A DNA stretch of 42,030 nucleotides from positions 1 through 42,030 of the forward strand of contig CAZIGM010000012.1 in NCBI GenBank assembly GCA_964538675.1. Direction: 5' to 3'. The stretch is from CAZIGM01 sp964538675. Lineage in GTDB: Bacteria; Bacillota; Bacilli; Tepidibacillales; Tepidibacillaceae. A program made the translations under genes and the position numbers. Shown piece by piece: positions 25,854 through 33,246 of the stretch. Numbering within the stretch: the stretch's first letter is position 1; each line of letters starts with the position of its first letter. The notes beneath the pieces are model-generated. The model did no database searches and was not told the DNA's origin. It saw only the letters and a list, made by a program, of their open reading frames with translations.

Positions 25854-25881
25854 AAAAGTGTGCAACCAATTGCACACTTTT
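25854..25881 (-). terminator. Intrinsic terminator of the EEP-family gene
   Basis: AAAAGTGTGCAA and TTGCACACTTTT form a perfect 12-bp stem with a four-base loop. On the minus strand it lies downstream of the gene ending at 25926 and is followed by T-rich sequence. Confidence 0.8.
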
Positions 25882-25925
25882 ACTTTGTCAACATTCTAAA
25901 TAATTGTTTCTGTTATTATTAGCTT

Positions 25926-26963
25926 TTATTTTAATCTAAATTCCATCGTTTGTGGATTATGGTCACTATTTTCAAAGTATAAATTATGTCCATAGACATC
26001 AACTATCTCAACGTTAGGTGAAACTAAGAACCCATCAATAATAGTAGTATAAGTTTCACCTTCCACATAGCTGGTGCCATTAGCTCTAACAGTAGGAATA
26101 CTTTCATCAACGGCCCATTGCCAACCTTCTGGAAGGAAATCAGCAGGTAATTCCTGTACCCAATTGTCGACATCATCTTCATTTTTGACTAGAAAATGAT
26201 TCCAGTCACCTCCTATAATCACATAATTACCTTTTTCATATTCTTTAGTCATATATTCTTTTACAAAGGCAACTTGTTGTGCTCTAACTGTTCCATTATC
26301 AAAGGCTGATAAATGAAGATTATTAATAATTAACTGCTTTCCATTATCTAACTCAATAATATTTTCTGTCATGCACCTATCTAATAAAAATAATCGGTCC
26401 GGCCAAACATCCTCTCCTGGGAATTGATACCTAGTACTAGAGTCTAATTGATATTTTGAAAAAGTATCTATTCCTCCTTCAACATGTCCCATTGGATTAG
26501 TAACAGGTACTGGAACCCAAGGAACTTTATAGTTGATTGCAAAAGCTGAAGTGTATTCTGGTAATCCTTCTTCTAAAGCTTTTAATTCGTTAACATTATA
26601 ACTGCGCGATGCTTTAACATCTATCTCTTGAATAAGATAAAAATCTGAACTCTGTTGTTGTAGGAACTTAATAATATTTTCTAAATTGATAATTGTCTGT
26701 TCTTCACTGCTAGACCTAGAAGAAGTTCCTCCGTCTTTAAAGAAATCTTGACCTTTATCCAATCCACAGTAACCAATATTAAAAGTGGTAGCAGTATAGG
26801 TGTCATTTAGTTTAATTTGTTGCGTTTGGTTATTATTGATATCTATAGGTATTTCGTCATCAGGTTTATAATCCGTTATCATAATATATAAAAGGAAACC
26901 AACAAAAATAATTATAAGTAGTAAAACTATTCCTAAAACAATCTTTAATATATTAATTAACAT
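25926..26963 (-). CDS. Membrane-anchored endonuclease/exonuclease/phosphatase family protein
   Basis: The 345 residues begin with a single strong hydrophobic helix (about 5-32), which should anchor the protein with the rest outside the membrane. The remainder has the metal-dependent EEP fold seen in DNase I, sphingomyelinases and inositol phosphatases: TFNIGYCG, the catalytic glutamate in LIQEID, GGDWNH, and the terminal SDHNP. Whether it cuts nucleic acid, phospholipid or another phosphodiester cannot be told. The ATG at 26963 is set by GGAGG eight bases upstream; two in-frame TTGs precede it. It is followed by its own terminator and stands alone. Confidence 0.82.
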   Translation of the reverse strand: MLINILKIVLGIVLLLIIIFVGFLLYIMITDYKPDDEIPIDINNNQTQQIKLNDTYTATTFNIGYCGLDKGQDFFKDGGTSSRSSSEEQTIINLENIIKFLQQQSSDFYLIQEIDVKASRSYNVNELKALEEGLPEYTSAFAINYKVPWVPVPVTNPMGHVEGGIDTFSKYQLDSSTRYQFPGEDVWPDRLFLLDRCMTENIIELDNGKQLIINNLHLSAFDNGTVRAQQVAFVKEYMTKEYEKGNYVIIGGDWNHFLVKNEDDVDNWVQELPADFLPEGWQWAVDESIPTVRANGTSYVEGETYTTIIDGFLVSPNVEIVDVYGHNLYFENSDHNPQTMEFRLK

Positions 26964-27109
26964 CAACAACCCCTCCTTTTCATTAAGAAAGATTCTATCT
27001 TATCTAATAATATTCAACAATAGTTGTGGTTATCCTTTTGTGTAGATAGAATAATCTTTAATATAAGAGAAACTATATAGGTAAGATACATAAAAAAAGG
27101 AATGATAAA

Positions 27110-27526
27110 ATGTTCTTTCATGGTATTAATTATGATTATCTATTATCCCAATATCCCCTTTTATCACCAGGTTTAGTAGCTTCTAAATTAAATCAAAAAC
27201 AAAAAGAGGATAGAGAGCATCTAATAGAGCAATATGGATTTGAACCAGTCCATCTATTAAAATCAAGCACGTTATTTAATATTAGAGACTGCATTAGAAC
27301 ATGCTTTAAATACGGTAATTTAATATTAATGTATGATACTTTAGAGATGCCTTCACTTCAACTTTCTGAAAATGAATATGGTGTTAAAACTATAGATGTT
27401 CGTCAGGCAAAACTTATACTTATCAATCAACCAAAATTAGTTTATAAAATAAAAGAAAAAATGAAAGAAAAGTCAATATTTTTAATTACTAATCAATCTT
27501 TTAGTAAAGGAATTTTGATAAAATAA
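27110..27526 (+). CDS. Hypothetical protein
   Basis: I do not recognise this 138-residue protein. It has no signal peptide or membrane helix. It mixes an acidic/basic helical stretch (LNQKQKEDREHLIEQYGF, about 27-44), two Cys residues in one segment (RDCIRTCFKYG), and a C-terminal basic part (QPKLVYKIKEKMKEKS). AAAGGA stands before the ATG with normal spacing, and codon use looks like the neighbours', which supports a real gene. It lies just upstream of gerE, where B. subtilis has an unrelated thioesterase gene. No confident terminator follows. Confidence 0.6.
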   Translation: MFFHGINYDYLLSQYPLLSPGLVASKLNQKQKEDREHLIEQYGFEPVHLLKSSTLFNIRDCIRTCFKYGNLILMYDTLEMPSLQLSENEYGVKTIDVRQAKLILINQPKLVYKIKEKMKEKSIFLITNQSFSKGILIK

Positions 27527-27682
27527 ATCATAATTTATTTAATTTCTATTTTCATATGTTCTTGCAACTAGTATTTGAAAGCTCATCCATAAATTCATAT
27601 ATTCTTGTGTATTTATATGTGTAATTATTTTTCACCATCATAATATTAGCGGATTATCTGAAAATTAAACTAATACCTATGC

Positions 27683-27710
27683 ACTTTATTGTTCTTTTCT
27701 ACATAGAATA
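27683..27710 (+). promoter_or_regulatory. Sigma-K-type promoter of gerE
   Basis: The mother-cell sigma-K pattern AC-N16/17-CATAnnnTA is met exactly: AC at 27683-27684, 17 bases, then CATAGAATA at 27702-27710. It is placed about 54 bases upstream of gerE, which is a sigma-K target in B. subtilis. The 27527-27682 interval before it shows nothing else. Confidence 0.65.
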
Positions 27711-27763
27711 ACTTGAAATCACCCTTGTGAATTGATGAGCCCGAGCAAGGAGGGGTGGAACTT

Positions 27764-27988
27764 TTGAAGGGTAATGACCAACACGTTAAACCGTTATTAA
27801 CTAATCGTGAAAGAGAAGTATTTGAATTATTAGTTCAGGATAAGACAACTAAAGAGATAGCACAGCAACTGTTTATAAGTGAAAAAACAGTTCGGAACCA
27901 TATTAGTAATGTAATGCAAAAGTTAGGTGTAAAGGGTAGGTCTCAAGCAGTTGTTGAATTGGTTCGGCTCGGGGAACTCAAAATTTGA
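27764..27988 (+). CDS. gerE: Spore germination/coat transcription regulator GerE
   Basis: LuxR-type DNA-binding protein that controls late coat genes in the mother cell. From the TTG at 27764 it is 74 residues, exactly the length of B. subtilis GerE, with the near-invariant segments LLTNREREVFELLVQDKTT, KEIAQQLFISEKTVRNHIS and MQKLGVKGRSQAVVEL. It consists of the helix-turn-helix domain alone. AAGGAGG ends nine bases before the TTG; the longer GTG reading starts directly at that site and is unlikely. A sigma-K-type promoter precedes it and an intrinsic terminator follows. Confidence 0.95.
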   Translation: MKGNDQHVKPLLTNREREVFELLVQDKTTKEIAQQLFISEKTVRNHISNVMQKLGVKGRSQAVVELVRLGELKI

Positions 27989-28009
27989 GCCTTAATAAAC
28001 CCCCATAAG

Positions 28010-28034
28010 GCCCTGCAAAAATGTAGGGCTTTTT
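28010..28034 (+). terminator. Intrinsic terminator of gerE
   Basis: GCCCTGCA-AAAA-TGTAGGGC is followed by TTTTT. Confidence 0.88.
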
Positions 28035-28127
28035 AATATGGAGTATGTGTATACATTTACTATTTAAAAAATATATTAAAACATTTACAATTATTATATA
28101 ATTATTTACGTATATGTATAATTTGTT

Positions 28128-28157
28128 TTGAAACACATTAAAATGTTTACATATAAT
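28128..28157 (+). promoter_or_regulatory. Vegetative promoter of racE
   Basis: TTGAAA at 28128-28133, an 18-base spacer and TATAAT at 28152-28157, 36 bases before the racE start codon. Confidence 0.6.
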
Positions 28158-28193
28158 ATGTATGATAAAACTTCTTAGGGGGAAACAAAAACT

Positions 28194-29009
28194 ATGGATA
28201 TAAACCAACCTATTGGTATTTTAGATTCAGGTCTAGGTGGCTTGACAGTTGTAAAAGAAATATTAAAACAATTGCCAGACGAGCAATTAATATACGTTGG
28301 AGATACAGCTAGATGTCCATATGGTCCTCGATCTAAAGAAGAGGTTCAAAAATTTACTTTTGAAATAGTAGATTACTTATTAAGTTTTAATGTTAAAAGT
28401 ATTGTAATTGCCTGTAATACTGCTACTGCATATACATTAGAAAATGTAAAAAACAAGGTAAATGTTCCTGTAGTTGGTGTAATTAGACCTGGCAGTATTG
28501 CTGCAATTAAGAGTTCAAAACTAGGACGAATTGGAGTAATAGGGACTCAAGGTACAATTTCTAGTGGAGCTTACGAAAATACTTTAAAACAAATTAATCA
28601 TAATTTAGAAATTATAGGTGTGGCTTGTCCAACGTTAGTTCCATTAGTTGAAGAAAATGGTAGACATTCCAACGATTATATAATGAAGGTTGTTAATGAA
28701 GCATTAGCTCCACTTCATGGTCATAATATTGATTCGTTAATATTAGGGTGCACTCACTATCCAATAATTAGTGAATATATTCAACAGGTTGTTGGTAGTA
28801 ATGTAGTATTAATAAGTTCGGCTGAGGAAACTGCTAAGGAATTAACTACCATTCTACAAAAAAAGAATTTAACTAATAATAAAAAAACAGGTTTTAATAA
28901 TCGATTTTTTACTACTGGGGATAAAAGAACTTTTAAACAAATAGGGGAGAAATGGTTAGGAATCGATATAGATGTAGAGCATATTAATCTTGGCAAACAT
29001 ATTTTATAG
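28194..29009 (+). CDS. racE: Glutamate racemase
   Basis: Makes D-glutamate for peptidoglycan from L-glutamate without a cofactor. The 271 residues have the two catalytic cysteines in their standard contexts, Cys74 in IACNTATA and Cys186 in GCTHYP, together with DSGLGG at 11-16 and GDTARCPYG. The ATG follows AGGGGG with an 11-base spacing. It sits between gerE and gerM as in Bacillus, hence the symbol racE rather than murI. Confidence 0.96.
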   Translation: MDINQPIGILDSGLGGLTVVKEILKQLPDEQLIYVGDTARCPYGPRSKEEVQKFTFEIVDYLLSFNVKSIVIACNTATAYTLENVKNKVNVPVVGVIRPGSIAAIKSSKLGRIGVIGTQGTISSGAYENTLKQINHNLEIIGVACPTLVPLVEENGRHSNDYIMKVVNEALAPLHGHNIDSLILGCTHYPIISEYIQQVVGSNVVLISSAEETAKELTTILQKKNLTNNKKTGFNNRFFTTGDKRTFKQIGEKWLGIDIDVEHINLGKHIL

Positions 29010-29027
29010 TTTTTTTGGACAATATAG

Positions 29028-29057
29028 TTATATTTCCTCTCACTGCTCGTATACATA
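29028..29057 (+). promoter_or_regulatory. Weak sigma-E-like promoter candidate for gerM
   Basis: TTATATT at 29028-29034 and TATACATA at 29050-29057 resemble the sigma-E boxes (kmATATT and CATACAhT). The spacer is 15 bases, one longer than usual, and the boxes match 6 of 7 and 6 of 8 positions. gerM is a mother-cell gene in B. subtilis, which is the main reason to list it. Confidence 0.25.
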
Positions 29058-29087
29058 GAAATAAGGATGCATTGAGGGGGGTAAAAA

Positions 29088-30161
29088 ATGCTAAATGGTA
29101 ATTTACTTAAATTATTTTTAATATTATGCTTGATTTTAATAGGTTTATCGGGTTGCAATCTATATGGTCCTGAAGAAACTACAACTGAAATTGATCCGCC
29201 ACCAGTAACATTAGAGCTTGATGAAGAATCTGTTATAGAAGAGATTATTGAGGAAAATTCATTAGAAACTACAGATAAAATAGTGACAGAAGAAGAAGAA
29301 AAAACAAAATTAGTTATTTATTTTTTTGATGACAATGATAATGTTGTACCTCTAACATTAGATATTCCAAAAGTAGAAGGGATTGCTCAGCAAGTCTTAG
29401 AATATATGACTATTGGTGGTCCAGTTGAAGAGTTATTACCTGTCGGCTTTAGACCAGTTCTTCCAGAAGGAACTACATTTTCAATGAATATAAAATCTGA
29501 TCGCAAACTTGCAATAATTGATTTTTCTAAGGAATTCTACAATTATGAAGCAACCTCTTCTGATGAAGAAAAGAAAATATTAGATGCTATTACTTGGAGT
29601 ATGACTGAATTTCCAACAATAGAAAAAGTTGAAATACGAGTAAATGGTTATGAATTAGAAGAAATGCCAACATGGAATACTCCTGTTGTAAGTCCTTTAA
29701 GTAGAACTGATGGAATTAATTTGGAATTGTCAAATAACATAAATATATCTGATACTACTGCAGTTACTTTATATTTTTATCGAGTTAATCAGGATACTGA
29801 ATACTTAGTACCAATCACTCGATTAATACCAGAAACAGATAACATTGCAAGGGCTACTTTAGAACAATTAATAATAGGACCTAAAACAGGGACTAATCTT
29901 GTTTCATCAATACTTCCCACAACAAAAATTTTAAGCGTTAAAGTCAGCAACGGAATATTAGTTGCTGACTTTGACGAAGACGTTTTGGGTTTTGACAAAC
30001 AATTATCAGATAAATTGATTGATATGATTGTATTTTCTTTGACGGAAACAGTTGATATCTCAACAATACAAATAAAAGTAATGGGAGATTTAGAATCATT
30101 ACCTGGCGCTCTTACTCAACCTATTATAAGATCAAATGAAATAAATGCGTCAATTTTTTAA
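29088..30161 (+). CDS. gerM: Sporulation/germination lipoprotein GerM
   Basis: Secreted lipoprotein needed for sporulation and germination; in B. subtilis it takes part in the channel between mother cell and forespore. The 357 residues start with a lipoprotein signal with lipobox LSGC (Cys23), then an acidic linker (about 27-65), and two GerMN domains at about 65-185 and 225-345. The paired segments KLVIYFFDDNDNVVPLTLD and AVTLYFYRVNQDTEYLVPI mark the two repeats. GAGGGGGG precedes the ATG. It stands between racE and rph as in Bacillus. Confidence 0.93.
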   Translation: MLNGNLLKLFLILCLILIGLSGCNLYGPEETTTEIDPPPVTLELDEESVIEEIIEENSLETTDKIVTEEEEKTKLVIYFFDDNDNVVPLTLDIPKVEGIAQQVLEYMTIGGPVEELLPVGFRPVLPEGTTFSMNIKSDRKLAIIDFSKEFYNYEATSSDEEKKILDAITWSMTEFPTIEKVEIRVNGYELEEMPTWNTPVVSPLSRTDGINLELSNNINISDTTAVTLYFYRVNQDTEYLVPITRLIPETDNIARATLEQLIIGPKTGTNLVSSILPTTKILSVKVSNGILVADFDEDVLGFDKQLSDKLIDMIVFSLTETVDISTIQIKVMGDLESLPGALTQPIIRSNEINASIF

Positions 30162-30307
30162 TTTTTTTTTAAATATTGTATAATTGTTTTTTGAGGAGAA
30201 TGCATTTAATAGCTCCTTTTTTCTTTTTACTTATGAATTATTATTATGATAGACTTTTTATATATTTTATTATATTAATAAAATATAACACTTATTTACA
30301 AGAAAAA

Positions 30308-30335
30308 TTGTTATTATTAATATTGTACATACTAT
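30308..30335 (+). promoter_or_regulatory. Candidate promoter for rph
   Basis: TTGTTA at 30308-30313, 16 bases and TACTAT at 30330-30335. Both boxes are imperfect and the region is very AT-rich. Confidence 0.35.
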
Positions 30336-30365
30336 AGTTGATTCAATAAATTGGGGGTTAATATT

Positions 30366-31118
30366 ATGAGAAGTAACGGAAGATCTAATAGCGAATTAAG
30401 AAAAGTAAATATTATTAGAAACTATATCAAGCATGCCGAGGGCTCAGTACTAATAGAAGTAGGAGATACAAAGGTTATATGCGCTGCTTCGATTGAAGAT
30501 AGAGTTCCTGTTTTTATGCGTGGTGAAGGGACTGGTTGGATTACGGCTGAGTATTCAATGCTTCCAAGGGCTACACATACAAGAAATCAACGTGAATCCA
30601 CTAAAGGAAAAGTAAGTGGCCGAACAATGGAGATTTCAAGGTTAATTGGTAGGGCGCTTCGTTCGGTTGTAAATCTTGAATTACTAGGTGAAAAAACTAT
30701 TTGGATTGATTGTGATGTGATTCAAGCGGATGGTGGAACTAGGACTGCATCAATAACAGGGTCTTTTATTGCAATGGTTGACGCATGTAATAAATTGATT
30801 AATGAGAATAAATTAGAGAAGATGCCAATACAATCTTATATTGCAGCTACTAGTGTTGGAATAATAAATGACGAACCTAGATTAGATTTAGACTATGACG
30901 AGGACTCTCAAGCAAAAGTAGATATGAATATTGTTATGACTTGTGAAGGGAAATACGTAGAAATTCAGGGAACAGGGGAAGAATCACCCTTTAATGAGGA
31001 GGAACTCGCAGTATTGTTACAGTTAGGCAAACAAGGAATTAATCAACTAATTGGTTTTCAAAAAGAAAGCTTAGGAGAAATAGCGGATTTGATTGGACAG
31101 GAAGATAATGATGCTTAA
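30366..31118 (+). CDS. rph: Ribonuclease PH
   Basis: Phosphate-dependent 3'-5' exoribonuclease that trims tRNA 3' ends. The 250 residues (B. subtilis about 245) have the RNase PH fold with GRSNSELR near the N terminus, GTGWITAEYSMLPR, RLIGRALRSV and DVIQADGGTRTASITG, which together hold the phosphate and RNA sites. The ATG at 30366 is used because GGGGG (30353-30357) lies eight bases before it; an in-frame TTG at 30351 overlaps that site. The stop overlaps the start of rdgB. Confidence 0.96.
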   Translation: MRSNGRSNSELRKVNIIRNYIKHAEGSVLIEVGDTKVICAASIEDRVPVFMRGEGTGWITAEYSMLPRATHTRNQRESTKGKVSGRTMEISRLIGRALRSVVNLELLGEKTIWIDCDVIQADGGTRTASITGSFIAMVDACNKLINENKLEKMPIQSYIAATSVGIINDEPRLDLDYDEDSQAKVDMNIVMTCEGKYVEIQGTGEESPFNEEELAVLLQLGKQGINQLIGFQKESLGEIADLIGQEDNDA

Positions 31119-31713
31119 AGAAGTAGTTGTTGCCTCAAAAAATCAAGGGAAAATAAAAGAATTTTCTATAATGTTAAGCGAATTAGGAATAAAAGTAAGA
31201 TCAATGGATGAATTCGAGAATATTCCTAATGTTGTTGAAGACGGAGAAACTTTTGAAGAAAATGCTATTAAAAAAGCGGAAGAAATATGCAATATTATTA
31301 ATTTACCTGTTATTGCAGATGATTCTGGACTAATGGTTGATGCTCTAAATGGAGAACCAGGTATTTATTCAGCAAGATATGCAGGGAACGAAAAAGATGA
31401 TAAAAAGAATAATGAAAAATTACTTGCGTCGTTAAAGAATGTTGAAGTAGATAAAAGAACGGCGAGATTTGTATGTGTTATAGCTTTGGCGGTACCTGGT
31501 AAAGAAACAATAATTACTAAAGGTATTTGTGAGGGTATAATAGGTTTTAATCTTAAGGGTGATAATGGTTTTGGTTACGATCCATTATTTTATTTACCAA
31601 AATATGATAAAACAATGGCTGAAATAAGCATTGATTTAAAGAACTCAATTAGTCATCGATCTAAGGCTCTAAAAGGGTTGGTAGACACTTTGGTTACAAC
31701 AAAAATTATTTGA
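31111..31713 (+). CDS. rdgB: XTP/dITP diphosphatase (RdgB/HAM1 family)
   Basis: House-cleaning pyrophosphatase that removes ITP and XTP from the nucleotide pool. The 200 residues (B. subtilis YsnA about 198) have the family's opening VVASKNQGKIKEF, ADDSGLMVDALNGEPGIYSARYAG, GDNGFGYDPLFY and the C-terminal ISHRSKAL. The ATG at 31111 gives an eight-base overlap with rph and has AGGAAG six bases upstream; an ATG at 31108 and a TTG at 31093 are less well placed. It is co-transcribed with rph. The ysnB gene that follows in B. subtilis is missing. Confidence 0.95.
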   Translation: MLKEVVVASKNQGKIKEFSIMLSELGIKVRSMDEFENIPNVVEDGETFEENAIKKAEEICNIINLPVIADDSGLMVDALNGEPGIYSARYAGNEKDDKKNNEKLLASLKNVEVDKRTARFVCVIALAVPGKETIITKGICEGIIGFNLKGDNGFGYDPLFYLPKYDKTMAEISIDLKNSISHRSKALKGLVDTLVTTKII

Positions 31714-31738
31714 CTAAAAGGGTTTATCATGTTATACT
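31710..31738 (+). promoter_or_regulatory. Promoter of the tRNA-Arg gene
   Basis: TTGACT at 31710-31715, a 17-base spacer and TATACT at 31733-31738. The -35 box overlaps the rdgB stop codon. Confidence 0.7.
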
Positions 31739-31770
31739 TTTTCGTGTTGTCATAAGATTGATAACCTTAT

Positions 31771-31847
31771 GTCTCAGTAGCTCAGCTGGATAGAGCAACG
31801 GCCTTCTAAGCCGTGTGTCGGGGGTTCGAATCCCTCCTGAGACGCCA
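31771..31847 (+). tRNA. tRNA-Arg (anticodon UCU)
   Basis: The 77 bases fold as a standard tRNA: acceptor stem GTCTCAG/CTGAGAC, D-arm with AGCTC/GAGC, anticodon stem ACGGC/GCCGT around CTTCTAA with TCT at 31805-31807, T-arm with GGTTCGAATCC, discriminator G and an encoded CCA end. Confidence 0.97.
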
Positions 31848-31888
31848 TATTTATACTTTATTTTACAAAATCATAACAAGTTATAAAA

Positions 31889-31917
31889 AGAGCACTCTTT
31901 TTAATAAAGAGTGCTCT
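31889..31917. terminator. Bidirectional terminator between tRNA-Arg and rsgI
   Basis: AGAGCACTCTTT and AAAGAGTGCTCT form a perfect 12-bp stem. On the minus strand TTTTTAT follows, ending the sigI-rsgI transcript. On the plus strand the T-tract is broken (TAATGATTTTT). Confidence 0.85.
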
Positions 31918-31961
31918 AATGATTTTTATTTGTTATTTGTAATAGTTCAATTAATATATTT

Positions 31962-33047
31962 TTACTGTTTAATTTTTTTTTCATTAGATTTATCACTTTT
32001 AGGAATGTTGGCATTATCCTTATTACTGTTATCGCTGTTATTATTAGGAATATTAACATTATCTTTATCACCGTTATTACTATGAATATTGACATTATTC
32101 TTATCACTATTATCGCTGTTATTATTAGGAACGTTGGTATTATTCTTATTACCATTATCACCGTTATTATTAGGAATGTTAGCATTACCATCATTACTGT
32201 TATCGTTGTTATTATTAGGAACGTTGATATTACCATTATTACTGTTATCACTGTTATTATTAGGAATGTTGGCATTATCCTTATTACCATTATCACTGTT
32301 ATTATTGGAATTTTTATTTTCCTTTTCTGTATCCAATATATTTTTAATATCGTCTTTTAATAAATCTTCGTCGCTAATATCTATTCCTTCTAATTTTTTA
32401 TTCTGTTGTAGGACATATTTACCTAATGAAACACTTTTATTATCAGCTAATTTTTTATCCTCCGCTGTACCATTAACAAATAAAATATCAGCCTCTAATT
32501 GTTGTTCTGTTAATTTGTCTTCAATAAAATTCTCGAATTCTGTTTTTGAAAAGCTAGTGTCATTATCACATACACCAATCATTATATAATTTTCTTCATC
32601 TGGAGTTAGATAACCCAATTCTTTTGATTTATCAATAATGTAAGTAGTAATTGAATAAATATCCTCATAATCTTTCGGAATATTAAAAATTATTTTTTCA
32701 GCATCACTATTCAATGCCTTAACATTGATTACTTTGTCTCCTTTTAACTCTAACTCAATACTAGGATTTATATCTATTGTCACATAAGTGCTTGCTTCTG
32801 TAATAGTGGCAAGAGGGATTAGTAGTAGCATTAAACATGCTGCTAAGGCAATCCATACACCTTTTTTCATTAATATATTTCTTCTATAATTATTGTTGGT
32901 TGAATGTTCATCAATTATTTTTTGATTAAATCGTATCTCTTGCCCAATAGACCATGATGGTTTTGAAGGAATTGAAAGGAATTCTCCTTCTTTTGTAATT
33001 AAAACTGCATTATTCTCTTTTAGTTCTAAAATAATACCTTCCTTCAT
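31962..33047 (-). CDS. rsgI: RsgI-type anti-sigma factor with repetitive extracellular tail
   Basis: Membrane-spanning anti-sigma factor that holds SigI inactive. The 361 residues comprise a cytoplasmic RsgI_N domain (about 1-52, EGIILELKENNAVLITKEG), one transmembrane helix (about 64-83), an extracellular domain with DINPSIELEL at 92-101, and an Asn/Asp-rich tail (about 245-361). The Asn94-Pro95 bond lies in the motif reported as the autoproteolysis site of RsgI proteins. The tail has about seven 15-residue repeats and no recognisable sugar-binding module, unlike clostridial RsgIs. The ATG at 33047 overlaps the stop of a small upstream ORF (ATGA) and is served by GAGGGA. A longer in-frame reading to 33080 is not supported. 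Confidence 0.88.
   Translation of the reverse strand: MKEGIILELKENNAVLITKEGEFLSIPSKPSWSIGQEIRFNQKIIDEHSTNNNYRRNILMKKGVWIALAACLMLLLIPLATITEASTYVTIDINPSIELELKGDKVINVKALNSDAEKIIFNIPKDYEDIYSITTYIIDKSKELGYLTPDEENYIMIGVCDNDTSFSKTEFENFIEDKLTEQQLEADILFVNGTAEDKKLADNKSVSLGKYVLQQNKKLEGIDISDEDLLKDDIKNILDTEKENKNSNNNSDNGNKDNANIPNNNSDNSNNGNINVPNNNNDNSNDGNANIPNNNGDNGNKNNTNVPNNNSDNSDKNNVNIHSNNGDKDNVNIPNNNSDNSNKDNANIPKSDKSNEKKIKQ
32001..32306. repeat. 45-bp tandem repeat inside rsgI
   Basis: About 6.8 imperfect copies of a 45-bp unit, one of them shortened by nine bases, encode the 15-residue repeat NNNSDNSNKDNANIP in the RsgI tail. Each unit starts, on the plus strand, with AGGAAnnTT. The opposite strand therefore has long open frames rich in Leu and Ile that are not genes. 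Confidence 0.92.
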
Positions 33048-33199
33048 TTCTCTTCCCTCACTTTCCCCTTCGGTTTCCACATTACTCTCTTAGAAGGGAG
33101 TTGTGTCAATCCTCGAAATAAGTCTCGCATAGCACGACTAAATGCTTTAGCATTATAGCGTGACTTGTACTCAGATTCATCTTCTTTGAAATTCATCAT
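33044..33199 (-). CDS. Small basic ORF between sigI and rsgI
   Basis: A 51-residue open frame I do not recognise: an acidic start (NFKEDESEYK), a middle RYNAKAFSRAMRDLFRGL and a very basic end (KRVMWKPKGKVREEK). Its stop codon shares ATGA with the rsgI start, the arrangement of translationally coupled genes, and it fills most of the space between sigI and rsgI. Against it, no clear ribosome site precedes the ATG pair at 33199/33196. It could be a genuine small regulator, or a remnant whose reading frame remains only as a path for ribosomes into rsgI. Confidence 0.45.
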   Translation of the reverse strand: MMNFKEDESEYKSRYNAKAFSRAMRDLFRGLTQLPSKRVMWKPKGKVREEK

Positions 33200-33208
33200 G
33201 TGTGCTAT

Positions 33209-33241
33209 ATTCAGATGGAGATATAAAAACTCCATCTGAAT
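33209..33241 (-). other. Hairpin immediately after sigI
   Basis: ATTCAGATGGAG and CTCCATCTGAAT form a perfect 12-bp stem with a nine-base loop, directly after the sigI stop codon. No T-run follows on the minus strand, so it is more likely an mRNA stability or processing element than a terminator. Confidence 0.6.
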
Positions 33242-33246
33242 TAGTC

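Noticed and set aside
31771..31847. tRNA-Arg as an integration site for a genomic island covering the SigI block
   Set aside because: No direct repeat of the tRNA 3' end was found downstream and no integrase gene is present in the window.
32001..32306. Regularly spaced repeats suggesting a CRISPR array
   Set aside because: The 45-bp units are contiguous, without spacers, and lie in frame inside rsgI, encoding an Asn-rich repeat.
31813..32589. Plus-strand open frames rich in Leu and Ile opposite rsgI
   Set aside because: They are the antisense reading of the Asn-codon repeats and have no ribosome sites; rsgI on the minus strand explains them.
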